Program-made: the position numbers and the translations under genes
Notes under the pieces: generated by a model
Told to the model about the DNA's origin: nothing
The model's input: the letters and a program-made list of their open reading frames with translations, nothing else
The model's database searches: none
Assembly (NCBI GenBank): GCA_040397785.1
Contig: JBBAVI010000013.1
Coordinates: 17,354-81,353, forward strand
Direction: 5' to 3'
Length of the DNA: 64,000 nucleotides
From: M3007 sp040397785
Lineage (GTDB): Bacteria > Bacteroidota > Bacteroidia > Chitinophagales > Saprospiraceae
Shown here: piece after piece, positions 9,091 through 17,162 of the stretch
Layout: each line of letters opens with the position of its first letter
Position numbering within the stretch: the stretch's first letter is position 1

Positions 9091-11505
9091 CTACCGCAAA
9101 CGCAACCACCGAGCCCGCAAATTCCCCGATACAATCCCGAACAACACAATCGAAACCGAACTAACCGGCATCAAAATCGCGGCAATTAAAGGCGAAAGAT
9201 GCCCCGTCACAGCATAACTCAACCCAAACAGGTTGTACGCCAGCGCGATCACATACGACTGTTTTACAATGCGCACGCCCGACTCCGCCAAACGCACAAA
9301 CTGCGGGATTTTATCAAATTCATCGGCATGCACAATGCCATCGCAGGCTGGGGTAAAGTTGTTGGTATCTTCTGCCAACACGATGCCCACATTGCTTTGT
9401 TGCAACGCGCCTGCGTCGTTCAGGCCATCGCCGATCATGAGAACTTCCTGACCGTTGTCTTGTAAGTTTTTTACAAAATTCAGTTTGTCCTGCGGCGTGC
9501 GATTGAATTGCATGTGCGCAGCATCCGGGAAATATGGGGCTAATTGTGCCGCCTCCTGGTTTTGGTCGCCCGAAAGCAGCCAAACCGAGCGTTTTTTCCG
9601 GAAAAATGCTAATACCTGGCTCAATCCGGCGCGGTACCGGCTTTTTACCTCAAAATAACCTTTCACGACCCCGTCTACCGCGTAATAGACGCCCTGACCA
9701 CCGCCATGTTGACCAACAAATTCGGCAGAACCGATTTTAATTTGTCGCCCCTGAAGCATCCCCTGAATACCCCGGCCGGGCAATTCCTCAAAATGATCGG
9801 GAGGAAGGGTTGGCAACGCTGGCAGGGAAGTGTACAAGCGCCGACTCAATGGATGCGCCGAGTGTTTAGTCAAACTCTTAATGGCGGCTTGATCCGAAAA
9901 ACTCAAAGCCGCACCTTTGAACTGGTAAGATTGCTGCGCCACCTGGGTAATAGTGCCTGTTTTATCAAAAATAACGGCCTGCGTGGCAGCGAGGGCTTCA
10001 ATGACCGCGCTGTTTTTGACGTAAAACTGGTTGCGGCCCAGGATGCGCAAAATATTGCCCATCGTAAAGGAAATGGAAAAAATGATGGTGCAGGGGCAAG
10101 CCACAATCATCACCGCAGTAAAAGCATTGATGGCAGTGGCCATGCTGGTGGGGGCCCAGTACAAAAATCCGCCCAAGCCAGAAGCCAGAATAAGAATGGA
10201 GAAAATCTGTCCTGCCCGATCGGCAAGGCGGCTGATTTTGCCTTTTTCGGCCTGTTTAAAGGCCTGATCATTCCAAAGGCGCGTCAGGTAACTCTGGGCT
10301 ACGCGTTTGGTGAGGGAAATTTCGATGCTTTCGGCCGTTTGTTTGCCACCCGCAAAAATGCGTTCGCCAGCATGTACGAGTACCGGATCCGATTCGCCGG
10401 TCACGAAACTGTAGTCAATTTTAGCGGAACCTTTAATCAGCAAGCCATCGGCCGGGATGATTTCCTGGCTGCGCACCACGATGATATCACCAGGCACCAG
10501 GCGATTGACGGGGGTAGAGGTTTCCTCGGTGCCATTTTTCAGCATGGCGGCCACGGGGAAGTAGGACTTATAATCGCGTTCAAAAGAAAGCGTATTCCAG
10601 GTTTTTTGCTGAAACCATTTCCCGACGAGTAGCAAAAAGATCAATCCGCCAAAGGAATCGAGGTAACCCGCGCCGGTTTGGGTCAAAATTTCATAGGCGC
10701 TGCGGAAATACAGGGATAAAATGGCCAAAGAAAGCGGAATATCCACATTCAAATTGCCATTGCGCAGGCCATTCCAGGCAGAAACCAAATAATCGCGCGC
10801 ACTATACACCAGTACGGGTGTAGCGATAAGCAGGCTTAAATAACCAAAAACACGGGCAAACCAGGCATCTTCCACCCGATCCATGCCCAAATACTCCGGA
10901 AAACTGAACAACATGATGTTTCCCACTGCAAAACCCGCGATGGCAATTTGGCTGGCCAATTTTTTTGAAAGCGCTTTGGGGCGGGCATGATCTACATCAG
11001 CCAGGTTAATATCGGGCGCATAGCCGATGGAGGCCAACAGGGCCGCGATTTTGCGCAAAGATGTTACGGCAGGATCGAACTGAATCAGCGCTGTTTTTTT
11101 CAGGAAATTGACGCGGGTATGAAACACCCCTTCATCAAGTTTATACAGGTGCTCGAGCAGCCACAGACAGGAGACGCAGTGCATTTGGGGCAGGTAAAAA
11201 GTGACCTGCGCGGTACGTCCGTCGTTGTATTCGAGGAGTTTTTCTTGTACTTCGGCATCATCGAGGTAGGCAAAAGCCCGGGCGTCGCGGCGGTTTTTCA
11301 GGCTCTGGCCTGGTTTTTCATCCAGGCGGTAGTATTGGCATAAATTATTGGTATTCAGTATTTCATACACCATTTTACACCCTTCGCAGCAAAAGAATTT
11401 GTCGTCGGTGTACAAGCGTTCATCCGGACAGGGTTCCTGGCAGTGAAAACAAGTTTGTTGGGTAAGCGGCGGATTGGGGGCGTGTACTTGTGTAAATGTG
11501 TCCAT
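9091..11505 (-). CDS. ccoI: Copper-transporting P-type ATPase for cytochrome cbb3 oxidase maturation
   Basis: 804-residue P1B copper pump of the CcoI/FixI branch, which delivers copper for cbb3-type oxidase assembly. Visible in order: an N-terminal Cys-rich metal-binding module (CFHCQEPC, FFCCEGCK), a heavy-metal domain with MHCVSC, an actuator domain with TGES, the membrane CPC motif (VACPCTII), DKTGTIT, the HP motif (KHSAHPLS) and GDGLNDAGAL. The N-terminal Cys-rich module marks CcoI rather than CopA. In most Bacteroidota ccoS and ccoNOP follow; here the 3' end lies only about 130 bp from the scaffold gap, so those genes may be in or beyond it. A palindrome overlaps the probable transcription start (11510-11524). 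Confidence 0.93.
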   Translation of the reverse strand: MDTFTQVHAPNPPLTQQTCFHCQEPCPDERLYTDDKFFCCEGCKMVYEILNTNNLCQYYRLDEKPGQSLKNRRDARAFAYLDDAEVQEKLLEYNDGRTAQVTFYLPQMHCVSCLWLLEHLYKLDEGVFHTRVNFLKKTALIQFDPAVTSLRKIAALLASIGYAPDINLADVDHARPKALSKKLASQIAIAGFAVGNIMLFSFPEYLGMDRVEDAWFARVFGYLSLLIATPVLVYSARDYLVSAWNGLRNGNLNVDIPLSLAILSLYFRSAYEILTQTGAGYLDSFGGLIFLLLVGKWFQQKTWNTLSFERDYKSYFPVAAMLKNGTEETSTPVNRLVPGDIIVVRSQEIIPADGLLIKGSAKIDYSFVTGESDPVLVHAGERIFAGGKQTAESIEISLTKRVAQSYLTRLWNDQAFKQAEKGKISRLADRAGQIFSILILASGLGGFLYWAPTSMATAINAFTAVMIVACPCTIIFSISFTMGNILRILGRNQFYVKNSAVIEALAATQAVIFDKTGTITQVAQQSYQFKGAALSFSDQAAIKSLTKHSAHPLSRRLYTSLPALPTLPPDHFEELPGRGIQGMLQGRQIKIGSAEFVGQHGGGQGVYYAVDGVVKGYFEVKSRYRAGLSQVLAFFRKKRSVWLLSGDQNQEAAQLAPYFPDAAHMQFNRTPQDKLNFVKNLQDNGQEVLMIGDGLNDAGALQQSNVGIVLAEDTNNFTPACDGIVHADEFDKIPQFVRLAESGVRIVKQSYVIALAYNLFGLSYAVTGHLSPLIAAILMPVSSVSIVLFGIVSGNLRARWLRLR

Positions 11506-11509
11506 AATA

Positions 11510-11524
11510 CCTGAATATTTCAGG
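11510..11524 (-). promoter_or_regulatory. Palindromic operator at the ccoI transcription start
   Basis: CCTGAATATTTCAGG is a perfect 15-bp palindrome five bases before the ccoI ATG. It begins directly at the -7 box, so a bound protein would cover the start point. A repressor site is inferred; a short mRNA hairpin is the alternative. Confidence 0.5.
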
Positions 11525-11551
11525 CAAAACTATCACAGCGGGCTATGCCAA
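11525..11551 (-). promoter_or_regulatory. Promoter of ccoI
   Basis: On the minus strand a TTG at 11551-11549 and TAGTTTTG at 11532-11525 are 16 bp apart, fitting the Bacteroidota -33/-7 pattern with slightly short spacing. Confidence 0.55.
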
Positions 11552-11598
11552 TTTGTGACGGGCGTCATGGGTACCGCTGATTATGGTCAAACCACCCA

Positions 11599-12153
11599 TT
11601 ATTGGGCTGGGTTGGCTTGCAGGTCTTCCGCGACGGCGCCCAATTCTTTCAGGCCGTTTTTATAATAATCCGTTAAAATACCTTGTACGCCAAAGCCGAG
11701 GAGCAGGCCGCGTACCCAAAAAGGTTCGTCTTTTACCAGCAATTCCCAGTTTACCGTGGTTTGGGTGCTGTCGCCCGAAAAACGCCATTCACTGTTGGCT
11801 TGAACGGTTTGTGTTTCTGAAAAATGCACCTCCGTTTTGATATAGGCGTTGGGGCGCAGCTCAATTATTTCCTGATGCCCGTTGCCTTCCCGACGGCTGG
11901 TCCAATGCACTTGATGCCCAACTACGCCCGGTGTGCCTTGGGGCACATACGTCATGGTAGAATCGTTGTGTTTCCAAGGGCTCCAGTCTGACCATTTTCC
12001 GAAATCGGCCACCAGCGGAAAAACGGTTGTTACCGGCGCTTTAATCGTTTGGGTTGCTGTTATATGCATTTGAGCCGGGCCCAAAAAGCACAACAAGAGG
12101 TACAGCATCGACAGGCCGATGAAAATGTAGAGGGTAATGCGGATCGTTTTCAT
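11599..12153 (-). CDS. SRPBCC-family (polyketide cyclase/START-like) membrane-anchored protein
   Basis: 184 residues from the ATG at 12153. One N-terminal membrane helix (ITLYIFIGLSMLYLLLCFLG) precedes an SRPBCC fold of about 145 residues (TIKAPVTTVFPLVADFGKWSDWSPW... WELLVKDEPFWVRGLLLGF). This family holds hydrophobic ligands in a deep cavity; in Bacteroidota such proteins are mostly uncharacterised. It lies on the same strand as, but is probably not co-transcribed with, the lpdA gene upstream. The open frame extends 11 codons further, but that stretch would disrupt the membrane segment. Ligand unknown. Confidence 0.8.
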   Translation of the reverse strand: MKTIRITLYIFIGLSMLYLLLCFLGPAQMHITATQTIKAPVTTVFPLVADFGKWSDWSPWKHNDSTMTYVPQGTPGVVGHQVHWTSRREGNGHQEIIELRPNAYIKTEVHFSETQTVQANSEWRFSGDSTQTTVNWELLVKDEPFWVRGLLLGFGVQGILTDYYKNGLKELGAVAEDLQANPAQ

Positions 12154-12221
12154 AAAGTTTTCAGGCTGGTGGGTACTTGGGACCAATTAAGTAAGGTTCC
12201 AAATGCCCACCAGGCTGTATT

Positions 12222-13628
12222 TTACAAGTGAAGTGGGCGATTGGCAGTTGCTGCCAATGCCGCTTCCTTAAAGGCTTCGGTGTAGGTAGGATGCGCATGT
12301 GACATCCGCGCAGCATCTTCAGCAGAAGCACGGAATTCCATCAAAGCGACGCCTTCTGCAATCATATCAGCAGCGCGGGCACCTACGATGTGTACGCCCA
12401 GAATTTCGTCGGTTTCCTTGTGGGCCAATACTTTCACCATGCCTTCGAGGTCCATGCTCGCACGCGCGCGGCCGAGGGCGCGGAACGGGAATTTGCCTGG
12501 TTTGTACGGAATGCCCATTTCTTTCAATTGCTCTTCGGTATAACCCACCGCCGCTACTTCTGGCCAGGTGTACACCACACCCGGAATCAGGTTGTATTGG
12601 ATATGTGGTTTTTGGCCCGCCATTACTTCTGCAACAAAAACGCCTTCTTCTTCGGCTTTGTGGGCCAACATCGCACCTTTGATGACGTCGCCGATGGCAT
12701 AAATGCCTGGAACAGTTGTTTCGAGGTGCTCATTTACTGCAATACGGCCTTTTTCATCGACCGCGATGCCCACTTTATCCAGGCCCAAATTGTCGGTGTA
12801 AGGCTTGCGACCCATGGCAATCAGACAATAATCGACTTCCCAGTTGAGGGTTTTGGAAGCATCTTCGCGGCTTTGGGCCATTACTTTCACCTTTGTTTTG
12901 GAAGGTGTCACCTCGGTCACCGCGTGGCGCAGGTGAAACTGCATGCCAATCGCTTTCAGGGATTTCATCAATTCGCGGCTGCAATCGCTGTCCATACCGG
13001 CAATGATGCGGTCCATATATTCCACCACATGCACTTCGGTACCCAGGCGCGCGTACACGCTACCCAGTTCTAGGCCGATTACGCCACCGCCGATGATGAG
13101 CATGCTACCGGGCACTTTTTCGATGTTGAGCGCTTCAGTGCTGGTAATAACGCGTTTTTTATCGTAGTTAAAATTGGCCGGGACAATGGGTTTAGAGCCC
13201 GTCGCAATAATGGTGCGCTCCGTTTCCACCGTCGTTGTGCCGCCTTCTTTAGTTTGTACCTGAATGGTATTTTTATCGATAAAACTGCCATGCCCGTGGT
13301 ACACGTCAATTTTATTCTTTTTCATCAAAAAATCGACGCCTTTGTTGTTTTCCAGCACCACTTCGTTCTTCCGCTTGAGCATTTGCGGCATATTCACCTT
13401 CAGGTCTTTCAAATCGATGCCGTGGATGGTGAATTTATCGTGGGCATTGTGGTAATGCTCCGACGAGTCGAGTAATGCTTTGGACGGGATACATCCAACA
13501 TTAAGGCAGGTGCCCCCGAGCACATTGTAGCGTTCGATGATGGCCGTTTTAAAGCCCAATTGAGCGCAACGAATGGCGGCTACATATCCTCCAGGACCGG
13601 AGCCAATGACGGTAACGTCGTATTTCAT
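12222..13628 (-). CDS. lpdA: Dihydrolipoyl dehydrogenase (E3)
   Basis: 468-residue FAD/NAD disulphide oxidoreductase that reoxidises lipoamide in pyruvate, 2-oxoglutarate and branched-chain 2-oxoacid dehydrogenase complexes. It shows the FAD motif GSGPGGYVAA at the N-terminus, redox disulphide in GGTCLNVGCIPSK, an NAD-binding GGGVIGLELG, FAD-contact ATGSKP and YAIGDV, and the C-terminal HAHPTYTE with the catalytic His-Glu pair. The length is standard. No E1 or E2 gene lies beside it, so it probably serves several complexes. Confidence 0.96.
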   Translation of the reverse strand: MKYDVTVIGSGPGGYVAAIRCAQLGFKTAIIERYNVLGGTCLNVGCIPSKALLDSSEHYHNAHDKFTIHGIDLKDLKVNMPQMLKRKNEVVLENNKGVDFLMKKNKIDVYHGHGSFIDKNTIQVQTKEGGTTTVETERTIIATGSKPIVPANFNYDKKRVITSTEALNIEKVPGSMLIIGGGVIGLELGSVYARLGTEVHVVEYMDRIIAGMDSDCSRELMKSLKAIGMQFHLRHAVTEVTPSKTKVKVMAQSREDASKTLNWEVDYCLIAMGRKPYTDNLGLDKVGIAVDEKGRIAVNEHLETTVPGIYAIGDVIKGAMLAHKAEEEGVFVAEVMAGQKPHIQYNLIPGVVYTWPEVAAVGYTEEQLKEMGIPYKPGKFPFRALGRARASMDLEGMVKVLAHKETDEILGVHIVGARAADMIAEGVALMEFRASAEDAARMSHAHPTYTEAFKEAALAATANRPLHL

Positions 13629-13720
13629 GATGATTTAGAATTGATATGCTATTGCAGTTTTGTGTTATCGTAAAGGTCTAAAAAAGAACAAAAGCACCAC
13701 GCATTAGTTGAGACTTGTTG

Positions 13721-15490
13721 TTAATCTTCTTTTTTTGGTCCCCGACTTTTCGATTTCCAACGATCCCGTCCGCGGCCGCCGGTGCGTGGTGGCGCATTGC
13801 CATCCCCCGTTTTAGGCGGTTGGTCCGTTTTCGGATTTTGATCGGCCCGGGGCGGCTGTTCGGCCCTTGGTTTTTGCTCGGGACGCGGTGGCTGTTCGGG
13901 TCTTGGTTTTTGCTCGGGACGAGGCGGCTGTTCTGGTCTTGGTCTTTGTTCAGGCCGCGGAGTTTGCTCCGATCGTGGTTTTTGTTCCGGGCGTGGTGGG
14001 CGTTCAGGACGTTCCGGCCGCGGCGGACGTGGTTGTTGCGGTTGTTGCGGACGTTGTTCGTTCTGTTCGCTGCCGCCCTCATTTTTTGGTTGGGGCCGGG
14101 GTTGTTCTGGCCTGCGATTTCCGGGTTGGTTGGGTCTATTTGCGGGTTTTGGGCCGTCATTTTGTGGGCGTGGGCCTTCGGGGCGGCCTTCAGGTCGGCC
14201 TTGTGGGCGTTGCTGGCTGCTGCGTTGGTCGCGGCGCTGATCGGGCCTTCCGGGCGCTCGTTTGTCGGGTGCGGCTTTTGCACTTTCTTCTTTGGCCACT
14301 TTTTCAACAGCGGCAGCAGCAGACTGAGAGCGGTCGCGGGTTTTGCTTTTCTTTTTCTTCTTTTTCTTGCGTTTCTCGAGCGGCAATTCAAGCACGTCGT
14401 TTACGCTGTCGTAATCTGGTTCTTCTTCTTCCGGTTCCTCGTCTTTTGGTGGTGTTTTGGATAAAATATCTTCCAAACTTACAGGTAATTCGCCTTTTTT
14501 GATCAAATCAAGGGCGTCCCACACCTGATCCACGTGCAGCGGGAAGAATTTTCCCCGGTTTTCGGCATAGGTATAAAACATGAGGCGTTTGAACACATCT
14601 GTTTTTACCAAAATGGCCATCCCGGCGGAGGTTTTCATCCGTTCGGCGCGGTCCGGAAAGTCTTCCAGCGCGTCGATGTAGGTATCGAGTTCGTAGTTGA
14701 GGCAGCATTTGAGGCGGCCGCACATGCCCGACAATTTGGTTTGGTTGATGGCCAGGTTCTGGAAACGGGCAGCCGCAGTATTGACGCTTTTGAATTCGGT
14801 CAGCCAGGTAGAGCAGCACAATTCGCGGCCGCAATTGCCCAATCCGCCGATGCGGGCCGATTCCTGGCGGGCACCAATTTGCCGCATTTCAATTTTCACC
14901 TTGAATTCGCGGGCGTATTCGCGGATGAGTTCGCGAAAATCGACGCGACCATCAGCCGTGTAGTAAAACGTGCATTTGCGGCCATCGCCCTGAAACTCCA
15001 CATCACCGACCTTCATATCAAGGTCGAGTGCGCGTGAAATTGCGCGGGCTTGCACCATCACGGCTTTTTCCTGGTTGCGCACTTCCACGAGACGTTCGAG
15101 GTCGCGTTCATGGGCTTTTCTGACAACCGTTTGCAGGCGGGCATCGGGGCGTACGCGTTTGCGTTTCATTTGCAGGCGCACCAATTCGCCGGAAAGCGAA
15201 ATTTTACCCACATCATAGCCGCCAGTGGCCGATTCGACAATCACCCAATCGCCGGTAGTAGCGCGGGTAAAGGGCGGATTTTTGAAAAATTCCTTGCGGG
15301 AGCCATTTTTAAAGCTGACTTCCACGTTTTCATAGGGATTCGGGTCGCGGATACCGAGTGCGGTAATCCAATCGTATGTATTATGCCGGTTACAGCCACC
15401 CGAGGCGCAACCGCCGTTGCTTTTACAGCCACTTACGGCGCCAGGTGTTGAATCTTTACCGGTTGAACAAGAACAACCTACACAAGCCAT
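13721..15490 (-). CDS. PSP1-domain (RicT/YaaT-like) protein with long Pro/Glu/Gln/Arg repeat tail
   Basis: 589 residues. The N-terminus is Cys-rich (CVGCSCSTGKD... SGGCNRHNTYDW). The PSP1 domain spans about 45-300 and includes CGRELCCSTWL and CGRLKCCLNYE; in B. subtilis RicT, equivalent cysteines take part in Fe-S cluster binding. A charged lysine block is followed by about 190 residues of low complexity built from near-identical eight-residue units around RPEQ(K/P)P. In other Bacteroidota this gene sits between holB and gldH and is often called a gliding-neighbour gene; holB is present 43 bp upstream, but gldH is not next. Function inferred only from family: RNA processing or protein complex assembly. 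Confidence 0.85.
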   Translation of the reverse strand: MACVGCSCSTGKDSTPGAVSGCKSNGGCASGGCNRHNTYDWITALGIRDPNPYENVEVSFKNGSRKEFFKNPPFTRATTGDWVIVESATGGYDVGKISLSGELVRLQMKRKRVRPDARLQTVVRKAHERDLERLVEVRNQEKAVMVQARAISRALDLDMKVGDVEFQGDGRKCTFYYTADGRVDFRELIREYAREFKVKIEMRQIGARQESARIGGLGNCGRELCCSTWLTEFKSVNTAAARFQNLAINQTKLSGMCGRLKCCLNYELDTYIDALEDFPDRAERMKTSAGMAILVKTDVFKRLMFYTYAENRGKFFPLHVDQVWDALDLIKKGELPVSLEDILSKTPPKDEEPEEEEPDYDSVNDVLELPLEKRKKKKKKKSKTRDRSQSAAAAVEKVAKEESAKAAPDKRAPGRPDQRRDQRSSQQRPQGRPEGRPEGPRPQNDGPKPANRPNQPGNRRPEQPRPQPKNEGGSEQNEQRPQQPQQPRPPRPERPERPPRPEQKPRSEQTPRPEQRPRPEQPPRPEQKPRPEQPPRPEQKPRAEQPPRADQNPKTDQPPKTGDGNAPPRTGGRGRDRWKSKSRGPKKED

Positions 15491-15533
15491 ATATTTAGGT
15501 TTGTCGTTTTATAAATATGAATAGAAAGCGTGC

Positions 15534-16640
15534 TCATGCGCTTTTCATGATCTGGTGCAATTGAATAGAGGTATCCAAAAACAGGATTTTCGGATTGGCA
15601 TTGCGCTCTATGTAGTACACATTGTCGTTAAAAAGGGCGGTCACGCTGATGATTTTCTCAAAATTGAGCACTTTCGACATGTTTTGTGCGGTAATTAACT
15701 CCTGGGGGCGCAGGCGCAGGGTGTCCGCGCCGGTGAGTCCAAAAGCCATGAGTTCGCGCAAAAAATGCAGTCCATACTGTAGAAACTGTTTCTGGTTTTC
15801 GCGGCCGAGTTTAGCAAAATTGTCGGTCCATTTTACAAGTTCCGGACCATTTCCTTTCCAGCATTTACGCAGCCAGTCGAGCAAGAGGGTCGCATCGTCA
15901 TTATCGGGATTTTCGGCAATGGTGCGGGCCAGGTGGTAATCGCCCCCTGCCAAAAATGCGATTTGCCGGGCACGTTCGGGTGCCGTATCCATTTGTACTA
16001 CTAAAGCATTGGCCACCTCATCGTCCGAAAGCGTATCGGTTTTGATGAGTTGGCACCGGGAAAGGATGGTATTGAGTATCTGGTCCTGATTTTCGGCGAC
16101 CAACAGGAAAATCGTTTGTTCCGGCGGTTCTTCGATGAGTTTTAGGAGTCGGTTGCCTTCTTTGCCCAGGTATTCGGGCAGCCACATCAGCAGGATTTTA
16201 TACCGGCCCTCGAAGGCTTTGAGGCTTAGTTTTTTCAGAATGGCGTTACATTCGTCTTTGTTGATATTGCCCTGTTTGTTTTCGGCGCCGAGGCGTTGCA
16301 ACCAGGTATTGGCATCAAAATAAGGGCTTTCCTTCAGTGCGGTACGCCATTGTTTCAAAAAATCGGTGCTCACTGCATTGGCGCCGATGCTGGGAAACGA
16401 AAAATGGATATCCGGATGGGTAAAATGGGCGGCTTTCCGACATGCATTGCACACGCCGCAGGAATCGAATTCGCCCGGTTGTTCGCATTGTAAAAGTTGC
16501 GCAAAAGCAGTTGCCAAAGCCAAACTACCGCCGCCGGTTGCGCCCAAAAACAACAACGCATGCGGAACCCGCTCGCTGTGTCGCAGCTGCAAAAGAAAAC
16601 CCTTGGTGCGGGCTTGACCAATTACATCGGATAATTGCAT
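15534..16640 (-). CDS. holB: DNA polymerase III delta' subunit
   Basis: 368 residues from the ATG at 16640; the frame is open 38 codons further, but homology begins at MQLSDVIGQ. It is a clamp-loader AAA+ subunit that helps load the beta clamp at replication forks. A Walker-A-like loop (GATGGGSLALA) lacks the canonical GKT lysine, as expected of a non-hydrolysing delta'. A zinc module (CEQPGEFDSCGVCNAC) and a sensor region (LLKLIEEPPEQTIFLLVAEN, SRCQ) follow. It forms an operon-like pair with the PSP1 gene, a conserved Bacteroidota arrangement. Confidence 0.9.
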   Translation of the reverse strand: MQLSDVIGQARTKGFLLQLRHSERVPHALLFLGATGGGSLALATAFAQLLQCEQPGEFDSCGVCNACRKAAHFTHPDIHFSFPSIGANAVSTDFLKQWRTALKESPYFDANTWLQRLGAENKQGNINKDECNAILKKLSLKAFEGRYKILLMWLPEYLGKEGNRLLKLIEEPPEQTIFLLVAENQDQILNTILSRCQLIKTDTLSDDEVANALVVQMDTAPERARQIAFLAGGDYHLARTIAENPDNDDATLLLDWLRKCWKGNGPELVKWTDNFAKLGRENQKQFLQYGLHFLRELMAFGLTGADTLRLRPQELITAQNMSKVLNFEKIISVTALFNDNVYYIERNANPKILFLDTSIQLHQIMKSA

Positions 16641-17162
16641 AACGCAAGGTTTTAGATGCGCCCAACGGGGAGGTTGCAGGAAATGCAAGAAAAGGCAAGC
16701 GCAATGGCAGGAGCGTTGTAAATACGCTGTTATGCAGGATCTTTTTTTGATCAATGCAGGAAAAGGGGTTAAACTTTCCCTATTTCTCCCGTTTTTTAAA
16801 GCGCCGGTGCAAAAGGCTTTGTTGTGCGCTGACCGCCAACCTGCTTATATATTCCTGGAGTTGTACTTATTTTGCTTGTAGGCTGGATAGAAAAACAGCC
16901 ATACGGTATTCATCAAAAAGAAATCCTTACATCCGTTCATTACGGCGCCACTGCTGCAAATCGTCGCTCAATACCTGTCCGTTCAACAAATGAATTGTGC
17001 AAAGGTAAATAAATGTGATTAAAGTAGGTAGGTTTAAAATGTACGCAAAATTATGGGTGGTGCATGTTGAATCGAGCGAAAATCCGAATAAAAATCCGCC
17101 GATCCGTTTATAATCCAAACGAATGGCTATTTTCGCCCAATCCTTTCGTTTTTACTTTTAAT
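16641..17162. other. Intergenic region between holB and the ThuA lipoprotein gene
   Basis: About 520 bp between divergent genes. Apart from a possible minus-strand promoter box at 17000-17007 I see nothing in it. Short open frames here have no support from composition or homology. Confidence 0.6.
17000..17007 (-). promoter_or_regulatory. Possible -7 promoter box for the holB-PSP1 pair
   Basis: Minus strand TACCTTTG matches TAnnTTTG. It is 360 bp from the holB ATG, so the leader would be long. No matching -33 element is clear. Confidence 0.3.

Noticed and set aside
8797..9189. Open frames running across the 100 Ns
   Set aside because: They exist only because the Ns are read as open codons; the repeat flanks make APGSL-type repeats without a gene.
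13709..13718. AGACTTGTTG near the PSP1 stop as another copy of the 59-bp element
   Set aside because: Only ten bases match and there is no partner end, so it is probably chance.
13678..14502. Three overlapping long frames opposite the PSP1 tail
   Set aside because: They arise from the repetitive GC-rich RPEQ-coding DNA; all are repeat artefacts.
16754..17118. Small frames on both strands between holB and the ThuA gene
   Set aside because: Overlapping on opposite strands, unusual composition, no homology impression.
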